Positions 1-7,617 of a DNA stretch of 15,299 nucleotides are shown one piece after another. Both the position numbers and the translations under genes were made by a program. The stretch is from an uncultured Collinsella sp. (GTDB taxonomy: Bacteria; Actinomycetota; Coriobacteriia; Coriobacteriales; Coriobacteriaceae): NCBI GenBank assembly GCA_958452935.1, contig CAUDVX010000039.1:1-15299 (forward strand), read 5' to 3'. The notes under the pieces are model-generated. The model worked only from the letters and a program-made list of their open reading frames with translations, ran no database searches and was not told the DNA's origin. Position 1 is the first letter of the stretch. Each line of letters starts with the position of its first letter.

Positions 1-2064
1 CCCTTTATCTCGCGCTACCGCAAGGAAGCCACGGGCGGCATGGACGACGTCGCCCTACGCGCCCTCGACGAACGCCTGTCCTACCTGCGCAATCTTGAGC
101 AGCGTAAAGAGGACGTCATTCTGCTCATCGACGCCCAGGGCAAACTCACGCCCGAACTCGAGCAGCAGATTCGTGAGGCCACGCAACTCCAACGTGTCGA
201 GGACCTCTACAAGCCCTACCGCAAAAAGCGCATGACCCGCGCGCAGAAGGCCCGCGAGGCGGGCTTGGAACCGCTCGCTAATATGATCATCATGCAGGCC
301 TCGGCCAAGGGCAGCGCACTCGACGCTGCCGCGGACTACGTCAACGAGGAGGCCGGCTTCGACACGCCCGAGAAGGCGCTCGCCGGCGCCGCCGACATCG
401 TGGCCGAGACGGTGGCCGAGGATCCCGAGAACGTCGCCGACCTGCGCGCCTTTACGCAAAACACCGCCGACATCGTCGTCGAGGCCACCGACCCCGCCGA
501 GAAGACTCCCTACGAGCCCTACTACAACTTCGACGAGCCGCTGCGCCGTATACCCAACCACCGCGTGCTGGCTATCGACCGCGGTGAGCGCGAGGGCAAG
601 CTCCGCGTGCGCGTGAACGTCGACGGCGCCGCCGCCACGGCGCGCCTCGGCAGCCGCTGGCCCCGACGCCAGGGCGTGTTTGCCCCCATCTTCGATGCCG
701 CCATCGCCGACGGTTACAAGCGTCTCATGGCCCCCTCGCTGGAGCGCGAGGCCCGAGCCAAACTCACCGTTCGCGCCCAGACAGAGGCCATCAACGTCTT
801 TGCCAAGAATCTCGAGGGCTTGCTCTCGGCACGCCCCGTCCGTGGCGCCCGCGTGCTCGCGCTCGACCCGGGCTACCGCACCGGCTGCAAGGTCGCCGTC
901 ATGGACGAGACCGGCAAGCTGCTCGACCACGGCGTGGTCTATCCCACCAAGCCGCGCCACGACGTCGCCGGCACCAAGCGCGAGCTCGCTCGCCTCGTCA
1001 AGAAGGACGGCGTCAACACCATCGTCATCGGCAACGGCACCGCTAGCCGTGAGACCGAGGAAGTCGTCTCGGAGTTTATTGCCGAGCAGGCGCCCAGCCT
1101 TCGCTACACCATCGTCAACGAAGCCGGCGCGTCGGTGTACTCCGCCTCCGAACTCGCAAGCCAGGAGTATCCCGATCTGGATGTCACCGTGCGCGGCGCC
1201 ATGAGCCTGGGCCGCCGCCTGCAGGACCCGTTGGCAGAGCTCGTCAAGATTCCGCCCCAGTCCATCGGCGTGGGCCAGTACCAGCACGACCTTGACCAGG
1301 CCGAGCTCTCGCGCACGCTGGGCCACGTGGTGGAGGACGTCGTTAACCGCGTGGGTGTCGACGTCAACACCGCAAGCGCAAGCCTGCTGGGATACGTATC
1401 GGGCATTACGCCGGGCGTGGCCAAGAACATCGTGGCCTACCGCGAGGAAAACGGTGCCTTCACCGATCGCCGCCAGCTCAAGAAGGTCCCCAAGCTGGGA
1501 CCCAAGGCATACCTCAACGCCGCGGGCTTCCTGCGCATTAGCGGCGGCAAGAACCCGCTCGACGCGACAAGCGTCCACCCCGAGAGCTACGAGGTGGCAA
1601 CGGCCGTCCTGGAGCGTGCCGGCGTTGCCGCCAGCGAGCTCAGCCGTGGCGGCGTGCCCGACATCGAGCGCCGTCTGGGCAGTATCTCGGCGCTGGCAAG
1701 CGACCTGGGCTGCGGCACTCTCACGCTCATCGACATCGTCAACGAGCTCAAAAAGCCCGGCCGCGACCCGCGCGACGACGCGCCCGAGGTAGTCTTTAGC
1801 CGCTCGGCGCTTTCCATCGACGACCTGGAGCCCGGCATGGAACTCAAGGGCACGGTGCGCAACGTTGTGGACTTTGGCGCCTTCGTCGACGTGGGCGTGC
1901 ACCAGGACGGCCTCGTGCACATCTCCAAGCTGGCTAACCGCTTCGTCAAGCACCCGAGCGACGTGGTACGCGTCGGCGACACGGTCAAGGTGTGGGTAGA
2001 GAAAGTCGACCGCGACCGCAAAAAGATCTCCCTCACCATGGTGCAAGGGAAGCAAACCGCCTAA
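1..2064 (+). CDS. tex: Tex family RNA-binding transcription accessory protein (5' partial)
   Basis: The frame is open from base 1 and ends at TAA 2062-2064. The first visible residues, PFISRYRKEATGG, match the conserved start of the Tex N-terminal domain (PFIARYRKE in E. coli), so about 30-35 residues and the true start lie outside the window; the ATG at 40 is internal. In the 687 visible residues the order is: N-terminal helical region (about 1-280) with a VEDLYKPYRKKR segment; YqgF/RNase H-like domain from about 284 (RVLALDPGYRTG); helix-hairpin-helix region at about 455-530 (NTASASLLGYVSGITPG, then KVPKLGPKAYLNAAGFLRI); and a C-terminal S1 RNA-binding domain at about 610-685 (GTVRNVVDFGAFVDVG). 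Tex is a conserved cytoplasmic nucleic-acid-binding protein linked to transcription; its exact role is not settled. The coding part is otherwise intact, and a strong hairpin follows about 95 bases downstream. Confidence 0.96.
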   Translation, partial: PFISRYRKEATGGMDDVALRALDERLSYLRNLEQRKEDVILLIDAQGKLTPELEQQIREATQLQRVEDLYKPYRKKRMTRAQKAREAGLEPLANMIIMQASAKGSALDAAADYVNEEAGFDTPEKALAGAADIVAETVAEDPENVADLRAFTQNTADIVVEATDPAEKTPYEPYYNFDEPLRRIPNHRVLAIDRGEREGKLRVRVNVDGAAATARLGSRWPRRQGVFAPIFDAAIADGYKRLMAPSLEREARAKLTVRAQTEAINVFAKNLEGLLSARPVRGARVLALDPGYRTGCKVAVMDETGKLLDHGVVYPTKPRHDVAGTKRELARLVKKDGVNTIVIGNGTASRETEEVVSEFIAEQAPSLRYTIVNEAGASVYSASELASQEYPDLDVTVRGAMSLGRRLQDPLAELVKIPPQSIGVGQYQHDLDQAELSRTLGHVVEDVVNRVGVDVNTASASLLGYVSGITPGVAKNIVAYREENGAFTDRRQLKKVPKLGPKAYLNAAGFLRISGGKNPLDATSVHPESYEVATAVLERAGVAASELSRGGVPDIERRLGSISALASDLGCGTLTLIDIVNELKKPGRDPRDDAPEVVFSRSALSIDDLEPGMELKGTVRNVVDFGAFVDVGVHQDGLVHISKLANRFVKHPSDVVRVGDTVKVWVEKVDRDRKKISLTMVQGKQTA

Positions 2065-2158
2065 AGCAAGGGTCCCCCCCTCTCGCAATGTGCAAAATCG
2101 CGAGTATTCTGCAATTTCCGCCGCCCCGAACGCCCCTCAGAGGCAATAAAGTCACAAA

Positions 2159-2199
2159 CAGCCCCCGTTTTAGCGTCGTCAGAGCCAAAACGGGGGCTG
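2159..2199 (+). terminator. Hairpin terminator downstream of tex
   Basis: A perfect 13-bp stem pairs CAGCCCCCGTTTT (2159-2171) with AAAACGGGGGCTG (2187-2199) around a 15-nt loop. It begins 95 bases after the tex stop. The plus-strand tail (TTCCGTGCTTT) is only moderately T-rich. The stem's own A/T end supplies weak pairs, and the minus-strand flank (TGTTTGTGACTTTATT) is also T-rich, so it may work in both directions. This is the likely end of the tex transcript. Confidence 0.75.
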
Positions 2200-2206
2200 T
2201 TCCGTG

Positions 2207-2225
2207 CTTTATCTAGCTGGTAAAA
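2207..2225 (+). repeat. 19-bp motif CTTTATCTAGCTGG(T)AAAA, copy 1
   Basis: CTTTATCTAGCTGGTAAAA occurs here. Its reverse complement is at 11710-11728 with a single mismatch (T/G at position 15). It directly follows the tex terminator hairpin and overlaps a GGTAAA-AGCC-TTTACC inverted repeat at 2219-2234. Function is unknown: it could be a protein-binding site or a leftover of an intergenic repeat. Confidence 0.4.
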
Positions 2226-2337
2226 GCCTTTACCTTGCTGAATACTCTCAATTTTACACGTCGCAGGCGGGGGTACCTTTGCCCACGGCAGGATTGGAGG
2301 CCGATCACCAACCTACCGGCAAGTTCGTGTCGGCAGC

Positions 2338-2405
2338 CCCGGCCTTTCCTTTGCCCAACGCGACCCTTGCGAAGCGCGTGAGCGATAGGGAAAGGAAAGG
2401 CCGGG
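2338..2405 (-). terminator. Large hairpin downstream of the transaldolase gene
   Basis: CCCGGCCTTTCCTTT (2338-2352) pairs perfectly over 15 bp with 2391-2405. Inside the loop a second stem is possible (ACGCG 2358-2362 with CGCGT 2375-2379). It lies 31 bases beyond the transaldolase stop on the minus strand, where a transcript end is expected. It has no T-tract on either side, so it is either a terminator of an atypical kind, an mRNA 3'-end stabiliser, or an intergenic repeat. Confidence 0.5.
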
Positions 2406-2436
2406 CGAACAACTCGCAGCGCAGCCAGTGTTCGCG

Positions 2437-3141
2437 TTACGGCAGGATATGGAAGCCGAGCGACGCGATATCCTTGGCAAAGCCGCGCACGGTGTCGAGC
2501 GAGACCTCGTAGGGGTCACGGCCGATGTTCTTGCGCTTGGCCAGGATGCTGTTGGGCACCGTGATGATCTGGCAACCGCAGGCTTCGGCCTGGTAAATGT
2601 TGATGAGCTCGCGCGTGGATGCCCACAGGACCTCGCAGTTGGGCTTGGCGGCGGCCTTCTTGACCGACTCCGTCATAAACGGAATGGGATCGACGCCGGT
2701 ATCGGCGATACGGCCGGCAAAGAGCGAGATGATGGACGGCGTCTCGGCGTCAACGGCCTCGACCATCTCGTCGACCTGCTCGGGCGTAAAGATGGTGGTG
2801 ACGTTGACCTTGATGCCATCGGCCGAAAGTTTGCGGACCAGCTCGGCGGTGGACTCGCCCTTGGTGGTCACGCACGGAATCTTGACGTAGACGTTGTCGG
2901 CCCAGGTAGCGATCTCGCGAGCCTCGACCTCCATGGTCTCGACGTCATCGGCAAAGACCTCAAACGAGACGGACACATCGGTGATGTGGGTCAGGACCTC
3001 CTTGGCAAACGCGCGGTAGTCCGTCACGCCGCCCTTCTTCATAAGGGACGGGTTGGTCGTGAAACCCTGAACGTTGCCGTTCTCGTACATGTCGAGCATG
3101 CCCTCGAGGTTTGCACCGTCAGCGAACACCTTGATTGCCAT
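2437..3141 (-). CDS. tal: Transaldolase family protein (short form)
   Basis: A 234-residue TIM-barrel aldolase of the short transaldolase / fructose-6-phosphate aldolase-like class. The family moves a dihydroxyacetone unit between sugar phosphates in the pentose phosphate pathway, or cleaves/forms fructose 6-phosphate. Visible signatures are TTNPSL (28-33), the Schiff-base lysine in VYVKIP (K87), the following strand GIKVNVTTIFTPEQ, SLFAGRIADTG, and the late WASTRELINIYQAEACGCQIITVP segment. The start at 3141 (MAIKVFADGA) has AAAGGA nine bases upstream; an in-frame ATG eight codons earlier lacks such a site and would put that SD inside the gene. A HAD phosphatase gene lies 193 bases upstream on the same strand. 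Whether it acts as a transaldolase or as an aldolase cannot be decided from motifs alone. Confidence 0.93.
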   Translation of the reverse strand: MAIKVFADGANLEGMLDMYENGNVQGFTTNPSLMKKGGVTDYRAFAKEVLTHITDVSVSFEVFADDVETMEVEAREIATWADNVYVKIPCVTTKGESTAELVRKLSADGIKVNVTTIFTPEQVDEMVEAVDAETPSIISLFAGRIADTGVDPIPFMTESVKKAAAKPNCEVLWASTRELINIYQAEACGCQIITVPNSILAKRKNIGRDPYEVSLDTVRGFAKDIASLGFHILP

Positions 3142-3334
3142 CTGCCTGATTCCTTTCGTTTGCATGCGGCCGATAAACTGCTAAACACTTTACCTATGTT
3201 TATCAAGGCGTGAGCTGCGGGTTTTTATCTTCTCGGCGAACGGTATAAACACCTCAGTGTTTGGATTGATAAATCGATTGAGCATGCAAAAGCAGAAAGT
3301 CGCAGTTCGAGCAAACGTCAGAACGCGGGATTCA
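3142..3334 (-). promoter_or_regulatory. Leader/promoter region of the transaldolase gene with inverted repeats
   Basis: This AT-richer gap between the HAD gene and tal carries GATAAAC (3172-3178) and its exact complement GTTTATC (3198-3204), 19 nt apart and 31-63 nt upstream of the tal start. A second inverted repeat, AAACAC-CTCA-GTGTTT, lies at 3247-3262. On the minus strand the first repeat includes TTGATA, a possible -35, but I find no convincing -10 at the right distance. The layout suggests an operator or promoter, not a strong terminator. Confidence 0.35.
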
Positions 3335-4162
3335 TTAGATGAGGCCGAAATACTGCATCGCTGTGACGGTACCGTCGTGCGCGACATCGTCGGTCACGTA
3401 GTCGGCGACCGCCTTGACCTCGGGCATGGCGTTGCCCATGGCCACGGCTGTCTCGACGGCAGCGAGCATGCCCAGGTCGTTGCCCGAATCGCCAAAGCCA
3501 AAGGTGCGCGCATTTCCCTCGCGGCCCAGATACGCCAGTGCTCGCGCCACGCCCACGCCCTTGTCAATGCCCTTGGGGCTCAGCTCGCGATTCTGACCAC
3601 CGGTATCGCACAGCTCAAACTCGCAATCGATAAAGCCGTCATCGTTGGCTACGCGAGCCAAACTGGGCGCAGTGAGGCCTACCTTGCCCACGCGCAGACT
3701 GCCGTCGACGCGCATCTCCTCGGTGCTGTGCGCCACAGAAGTGCCAATCAGAGACGACTGCTCAACACCCGCGGGTTCCAGGGCAAAAGTAGCCACGTTG
3801 GTCTCGAAAAAGGCCTCAATCCCTGCCGCGGCCATACGGCGTGCAAGCTCCTCGATAACGTCCTCGCCAAAGCAGTCCTCGTGTACCACGCGTCCCTCGA
3901 CCTCGAGCGTGGCTCCCGCCATGGCAACGATGCCCGCGGGGTCGAGCGCGCGCAGGCTATCGGCGATAAGCCACAGGGGGCGGCCCGTGCAGATAAATGC
4001 CTTGTGCCCTGCATCGCGCAGTGCACGGAACGCCTCAACCACCGTCTGCGAGGGACGAACCGCCGAAAAGTCCTTATCGGTCATATCGTCGGGATCGAAC
4101 GACGTCAGCGTGCCGTCCACGTCAAAAAAGAGCACGGCGGAATCGGGGCACGCATCAATCAT
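3335..4162 (-). CDS. HAD-superfamily hydrolase, Cof-type phosphatase
   Basis: A 275-residue haloacid-dehalogenase phosphatase. All four motifs are visible: DVDGT with nucleophile D14 and acid D16; motif II T59 in FICTGR; motif III lysine in ELSPKGIDKG (K197); motif IV GDSGND (D225, D229). The segment between motifs II and III (about 80-190) is the type-IIB cap typical of Cof/YidA-like enzymes, which dephosphorylate small sugar phosphates or related metabolites. The real substrate cannot be read from the sequence. The start at 4162 has AAAGGA six bases upstream; the longer frame to 4198 has no comparable site and would run across that SD. The gene is divergent from rlmKL with a 75-base gap, and tal lies downstream on the same strand; co-transcription with tal is possible but the 193-base gap argues for a separate tal promoter. 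Confidence 0.92.
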   Translation of the reverse strand: MIDACPDSAVLFFDVDGTLTSFDPDDMTDKDFSAVRPSQTVVEAFRALRDAGHKAFICTGRPLWLIADSLRALDPAGIVAMAGATLEVEGRVVHEDCFGEDVIEELARRMAAAGIEAFFETNVATFALEPAGVEQSSLIGTSVAHSTEEMRVDGSLRVGKVGLTAPSLARVANDDGFIDCEFELCDTGGQNRELSPKGIDKGVGVARALAYLGREGNARTFGFGDSGNDLGMLAAVETAVAMGNAMPEVKAVADYVTDDVAHDGTVTAMQYFGLI

Positions 4163-4204
4163 ATGGGTTCCTTTCGAGGATAAGGGCAAACGAAGCATCC
4201 ATCA

Positions 4205-4210
4205 TATAAT
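4205..4210 (+). promoter_or_regulatory. Candidate -10 element for rlmKL
   Basis: A perfect TATAAT sits 27 bases before the rlmKL start, giving a short leader with AGAGGT just ahead of the ATG. No good -35 is present 16-18 bases upstream. On the other strand the overlapping TATGAT (4206-4201) could serve the divergent HAD gene, so the two promoters may share these bases. Confidence 0.45.
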
Positions 4211-4237
4211 GGAGCGACGCAACCAGAGAGGTCACCC

Positions 4238-6805
4238 ATGGAATTTTACGCAAGCTGCCCCGAGGGCTTTGAGTCCGCACTCGCCGATGAGCTTAAACGC
4301 CTCGGACTTTCGCATGTCCGCCGCCTGAAAGGCCGCGCTACATTTGAGGGCGAGCTCGAAGAAGGCTACCGCGCCTGTCTGTGGTCGCGCCTGGCGAGCC
4401 GCGTGTTCGTGGTACTCGGACGCTTTGAGGCGCAGGATGCCGATGGGCTGTACGACGGCGTTTACGACATCGCTTGGGAGACCATCATCCGCCCCGGCGC
4501 CACCATCGCCATTACCGCCCGCGGCGTGACCGAGCAGCTGCGCAACACGCGTTTCTCGGCCCTGCGCGCCAAGGACGCGCTGTGCGACCGTCTGGCCGAG
4601 ACCACAGGACGTCGCGCCGATGTCGACGCCGCCGATCCCGACGTTCACCTGCTGCTTTCGCTGCGTCAGCGCCGCGCGAGCATAAGCCTGGACCTTTCGG
4701 GCGACCCGCTGTTCAAGCGCCTGCCGCCCGCCGCGACCCGCGCCGGCGAGGGCACTCACGTGCTGCGCCCCGACTACGCCGCCCTGGTGCTGGCGCAAGT
4801 CGGCTGGACCGCACTGTGCGAGCGCGAGCTGACGTCCGATGATTACGAGAACGAAGCCCTGCCCACGCTGGTCGACGCCTCGTGCGCCGGCGGCGGCCTG
4901 CTGTTGGAGGCCGTGAACATTCTGACCGACCGCGCCCCGGGCGCTGCACGAGAGCGCTGGGGCTTTGAGGGCTGGCAGCTGCACGACGCCGCCCTGTGGG
5001 AGCAGTTGCTTGCCGAGGCACGCGAGCGCGAGGCGGCAGCACGCGAGCGCCAGGCACGCATCGTTGCCGCGGATGTTGACCCCGCCGCCCGCAAGACCGC
5101 TGAGCGCATGGTCAAGTGCGCCGGCTACAAGCGCTTTGTCGATTTTTGCGCCGCCAAGTCCGCCACCGTGCTGGACCACGCGGGCGCCGTCGCCGGTGCC
5201 GCCGTGGTCGCGGATACGACCGAGACACCGCTTTCGCTCATGCACGACGCCATGACGCTGGTCGGCGAGCTGCGCCGCGCGCCCGAGCTTGCCGCGGCGC
5301 CGGTCGCCGCACTCACCCGCGACGGATTGCTGGCCCGCGCGCTCCACGCCGAGCCCGAGCGCTCGATTGCCGTCATGCCCAACAACGAGGAAGCAGCTAT
5401 TGAGGTCTGGCCTTCGCTCGACCAGGCCGCCGCGGCGTTTGAGGCTTCGACCAGTGCGGATGCCGAGGCCAAGGTTGCGAATACCAACGAAGTCAACGAC
5501 GAAGCCGCCAACACCCCCATGCCCGAACCCGCCGCCACACTCGACCTGGGCGACGGCAAGCCGCTGCCCGTGCTCATCCCCGAGTCCGAGCAGTTCGCCA
5601 ACCGCCTGCGCAAGAACGCACGCCTGCGTCGCAAGTGGGCAAAGCGCGAGGGCGTGAGCTGCTACCGCGTCTACGATGCCGACCTGCCCGATTACTCCGC
5701 CGCCATCGATCTGTACGAGGGCTGCCCGCAGACGCCGGGCCGCTGGCTCGTCATCGCCGAATACGCCGCGCCCAAGACCATCGACCCCGCACTGGCCCAG
5801 GCCCGCATGCTCGACATCTTGGCCATCGCACCGCGCATCCTGGATGTTCCGGCCGAGCATGTGCACGCCAAGGCCCGCATGCGTTCGCGCGGCGGCTCGC
5901 AGTACGGCAAGCAGGGCGCCGGCAAGGGCGGATCGGGCGAGCGCGCCAACATCGCGCGCCGTCGTCTGCCGCTCATCGAAGAGGGCGGCCTCACCTTTGC
6001 CGTCAACTTTGACGACTATCTGGATGTGGGTATCTTCCTGGATCACCGCGTAACGCGCAACCTGGTGCGTGAGCACGCCAAGCAGGCGCGCCGCTTCCTC
6101 AACCTGTTCGCCTATACCGGCACCGCCACCTGCTATGCGGCCGATGGCGGCGTCGAGGAAACCGTGACGGTCGACCTCTCGAACACCTATCTGGACTGGG
6201 CCGAGCGCAACATGCGCCAGAACGGCTTTGTGGGGCCGCAGCATCATTTTGTGCGCGATGACGTGCTCGCCTGGATTCGTGACCAGCGCCAGACGCGCAA
6301 CCGCTGGGACCTGATCTTTGTCGACCCGCCCACGTTCTCGAACTCGTCCAAGATGGGCCGCCGTACCTGGGATGTCCAGCGCGACCATGTTGAGCTTTTG
6401 GCCGGCGTATCGCGCCTGCTCGCACAGGGCGGACACGCCATCTTTAGCTGCAACCTGCGCGGCTTCCGTCCCGAGACGCGCAAGCTCGCGCGTGCGGGCG
6501 TGGTGCTGGAGGACATTACGGCGCAGACCATCCCCGAGGACTTCGCGCGCAACCAGAAGGTGCACCATTGCTATATCGTGCGCCGCCTGCCCATCGAGGA
6601 CGCCATGGCCGAGGTCGGCTTTAGCGCCGAAGAGATTGCAGAGCGAACCGAGGAGCTGCGCAACCCCGAAGCCCGCAAGCCTCGTGCAGCGGCGCCCGCG
6701 CACGCACAGGCCGGCAACGGCAAGTCGAACTTTGCCGGCAAACCCTCCCCTGCCGGCAAGCCCAAAAAGAAGAAGTTCTACGCCAGCAAGCCCAAGGGCA
6801 AATAG
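4238..6805 (+). CDS. rlmKL: RlmKL-type 23S rRNA methyltransferase, RlmL half degenerate
   Basis: An 855-residue fusion of the RlmL (N-terminal) and RlmK (C-terminal) rRNA methyltransferases; E. coli RlmKL is about 700 residues. In E. coli RlmL makes m2G2445 and RlmK makes m7G2069 in 23S rRNA. Visible parts: N-terminal ferredoxin-like/THUMP region (about 1-160); RlmL-like Rossmann domain (about 165-390) with a weak motif I, LVDASCAGGGLLLEA (about 210-224); an Ala/Glu-rich linker (about 395-450); RlmK domain with RLPLIEEGG, DYLDVGIFLDHR, motif I FLNLFAYTGTAT (about 619-630) and motif IV VDPPTF (695-700); and a Lys/Pro/Ala-rich tail (about 806-855) suited to RNA binding. Where RlmL should have NPPYGER the sequence reads VVADTTETPLSL (about 321-332), so the N-terminal activity is probably lost. 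The start has AGAGGT five bases upstream and a TATAAT further up. Confidence 0.93.
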   Translation: MEFYASCPEGFESALADELKRLGLSHVRRLKGRATFEGELEEGYRACLWSRLASRVFVVLGRFEAQDADGLYDGVYDIAWETIIRPGATIAITARGVTEQLRNTRFSALRAKDALCDRLAETTGRRADVDAADPDVHLLLSLRQRRASISLDLSGDPLFKRLPPAATRAGEGTHVLRPDYAALVLAQVGWTALCERELTSDDYENEALPTLVDASCAGGGLLLEAVNILTDRAPGAARERWGFEGWQLHDAALWEQLLAEAREREAAARERQARIVAADVDPAARKTAERMVKCAGYKRFVDFCAAKSATVLDHAGAVAGAAVVADTTETPLSLMHDAMTLVGELRRAPELAAAPVAALTRDGLLARALHAEPERSIAVMPNNEEAAIEVWPSLDQAAAAFEASTSADAEAKVANTNEVNDEAANTPMPEPAATLDLGDGKPLPVLIPESEQFANRLRKNARLRRKWAKREGVSCYRVYDADLPDYSAAIDLYEGCPQTPGRWLVIAEYAAPKTIDPALAQARMLDILAIAPRILDVPAEHVHAKARMRSRGGSQYGKQGAGKGGSGERANIARRRLPLIEEGGLTFAVNFDDYLDVGIFLDHRVTRNLVREHAKQARRFLNLFAYTGTATCYAADGGVEETVTVDLSNTYLDWAERNMRQNGFVGPQHHFVRDDVLAWIRDQRQTRNRWDLIFVDPPTFSNSSKMGRRTWDVQRDHVELLAGVSRLLAQGGHAIFSCNLRGFRPETRKLARAGVVLEDITAQTIPEDFARNQKVHHCYIVRRLPIEDAMAEVGFSAEEIAERTEELRNPEARKPRAAAPAHAQAGNGKSNFAGKPSPAGKPKKKKFYASKPKGK

Positions 6806-6809
6806 ACAA

Positions 6810-6875
6810 AGTTGCGGTGGAATAGTTCCTAAAAAGCCTGGTAAAGGCCCAAACAGGGACTATTTCACCGCAACT
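6810..6875. terminator. Long bidirectional hairpin between rlmKL and kdpE
   Basis: The arms 6810-6830 (AGTTGCGGTGGAATAGTTCCT, interrupted here only by description) and 6855-6875 pair over 21 positions: 19 Watson-Crick and 2 G-U on the plus strand. The 24-nt loop holds a small GCCT/AGGC stem (6836-6839 with 6845-6848). It lies 4 bases after the rlmKL stop and 24 bases after the kdpE stop on the other strand, so it probably ends both convergent transcripts. The minus-strand flank TTTGTCTATTT is mildly T-rich. It shares an AGGGAC core with the hairpins at 9271-9310 and 11764-11796. Confidence 0.65.
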
Positions 6876-6899
6876 CATATTGAGATGGTGGTTGGCGAT

Positions 6900-7613
6900 C
6901 TAGCCTTGGGTGACTAGGCGATAACCGATGCCCACGTGCGTTTGGATATAGCGCGGATGCGCAGGGTCGGACTCGATCTTTTTGCGCAACGTGCCCATAA
7001 AGACACGCAAGCTCGCCAGGTCGCTCTTAGTTGCCGTGCCCCAAATCTCGTGCAGGATAAACTGGTGCGTCAGCACCTTGTCGGCGTTGTGCGCCAGCAG
7101 GCACAGGAGCTTGTACTCAATCGGCGTCAGATGCAGCTCCTCGCCATCCATCGTGGCGATGCCGGCGTCAAAGTCGATATGCAGCTCACCGGTATCGAAT
7201 GAGCCCTCAGAGGCAACGCCGCCCGTTTGCGCATACGAAAGGCGCCTGAGCGTCGTGCGAATGCGCGCGAGCAGCTCCTCGACCGAAAACGGCTTGGTCA
7301 GGTAGTCGTCGGCGCCAGCATCGAGCGCGCGGATCTTGTCCGCATCCTCGCTGCGCGCCGAGACCACAATGATCGGCATGCCCGACCATGTGCGCACCGA
7401 CTCCACCACCTTGACGCCGTCCATATCGGGCAGGCCCAAATCGAGAAGCACGATGCTCGGCGTCTGCGATGAGGCGGCGGCGATGGCGGCGTGGGCGGTC
7501 TCCACGGCCATATGACGCAAGCCGTGCGCCTCGAGCGCGGCAACGATTAAGTTGCGAACGGCGGGGTCGTCCTCAACGACCAAGATGAGCGGTTTTACGG
7601 CAGAGTTCGGCAC
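6900..7613 (-). CDS. kdpE: KdpE-like OmpR/PhoB-family response regulator
   Basis: A 237-residue response regulator, normal length for the OmpR family. The receiver domain (about 7-125) shows the acidic pair D15/D16, phosphoacceptor D58 in VLLDLGLPDMDG, S85 and K107 in DDYLTKPF. The C-terminal winged-helix DNA-binding domain (about 145-235) shows LHLTPIEYKLLCLLA, VFMGTLRKKIE and IQTHVGIGYRL, closely like KdpE. The start is taken as GTG at 7613-7611, because AAGGAG lies seven bases upstream; a longer frame to 7694 would lie inside the kinase gene. The SD is within the last two sense codons of kdpD and only four bases separate the genes, so translation is coupled. Target genes are unknown: canonical KdpE drives kdpFABC, which is absent here, while kup lies upstream in the same cluster. 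Confidence 0.92.
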   Translation of the reverse strand: MPNSAVKPLILVVEDDPAVRNLIVAALEAHGLRHMAVETAHAAIAAASSQTPSIVLLDLGLPDMDGVKVVESVRTWSGMPIIVVSARSEDADKIRALDAGADDYLTKPFSVEELLARIRTTLRRLSYAQTGGVASEGSFDTGELHIDFDAGIATMDGEELHLTPIEYKLLCLLAHNADKVLTHQFILHEIWGTATKSDLASLRVFMGTLRKKIESDPAHPRYIQTHVGIGYRLVTQG

Positions 7614-7617
7614 AGCG

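Larger units (their letters stand above)
2065..2436. other. Gene-free region between convergent tex and transaldolase genes
   Basis: This 372-base stretch separates tex (+) from the transaldolase gene (-). No reading frame in it has a credible ribosome binding site or a recognisable product. It holds the tex hairpin (2159-2199), a copy of a 19-bp motif also found upstream of kup (2207-2225), a small GGTAAA/TTTACC inverted repeat (2219-2234), and a large hairpin (2338-2405). The part from 2100 to 2260 is noticeably more AT-rich than the genes around it. Confidence 0.7.

Noticed and set aside
55..2088. 677-codon open frame on the minus strand across tex
   Set aside because: It is antisense to a clearly recognisable Tex protein, has low-complexity composition and no family motifs; it is a by-product of GC-rich codon use.
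2204..2512. 102-codon plus-strand frame in the tex-tal gap
   Set aside because: No SD site; it runs through a hairpin and into the antisense of the transaldolase 3' end; composition is not protein-like.
4232..6703. 823-codon open frame on the minus strand across rlmKL
   Set aside because: Same explanation: Gly/Ala/Val/His-rich shadow of the real gene without a ribosome binding site or motifs.
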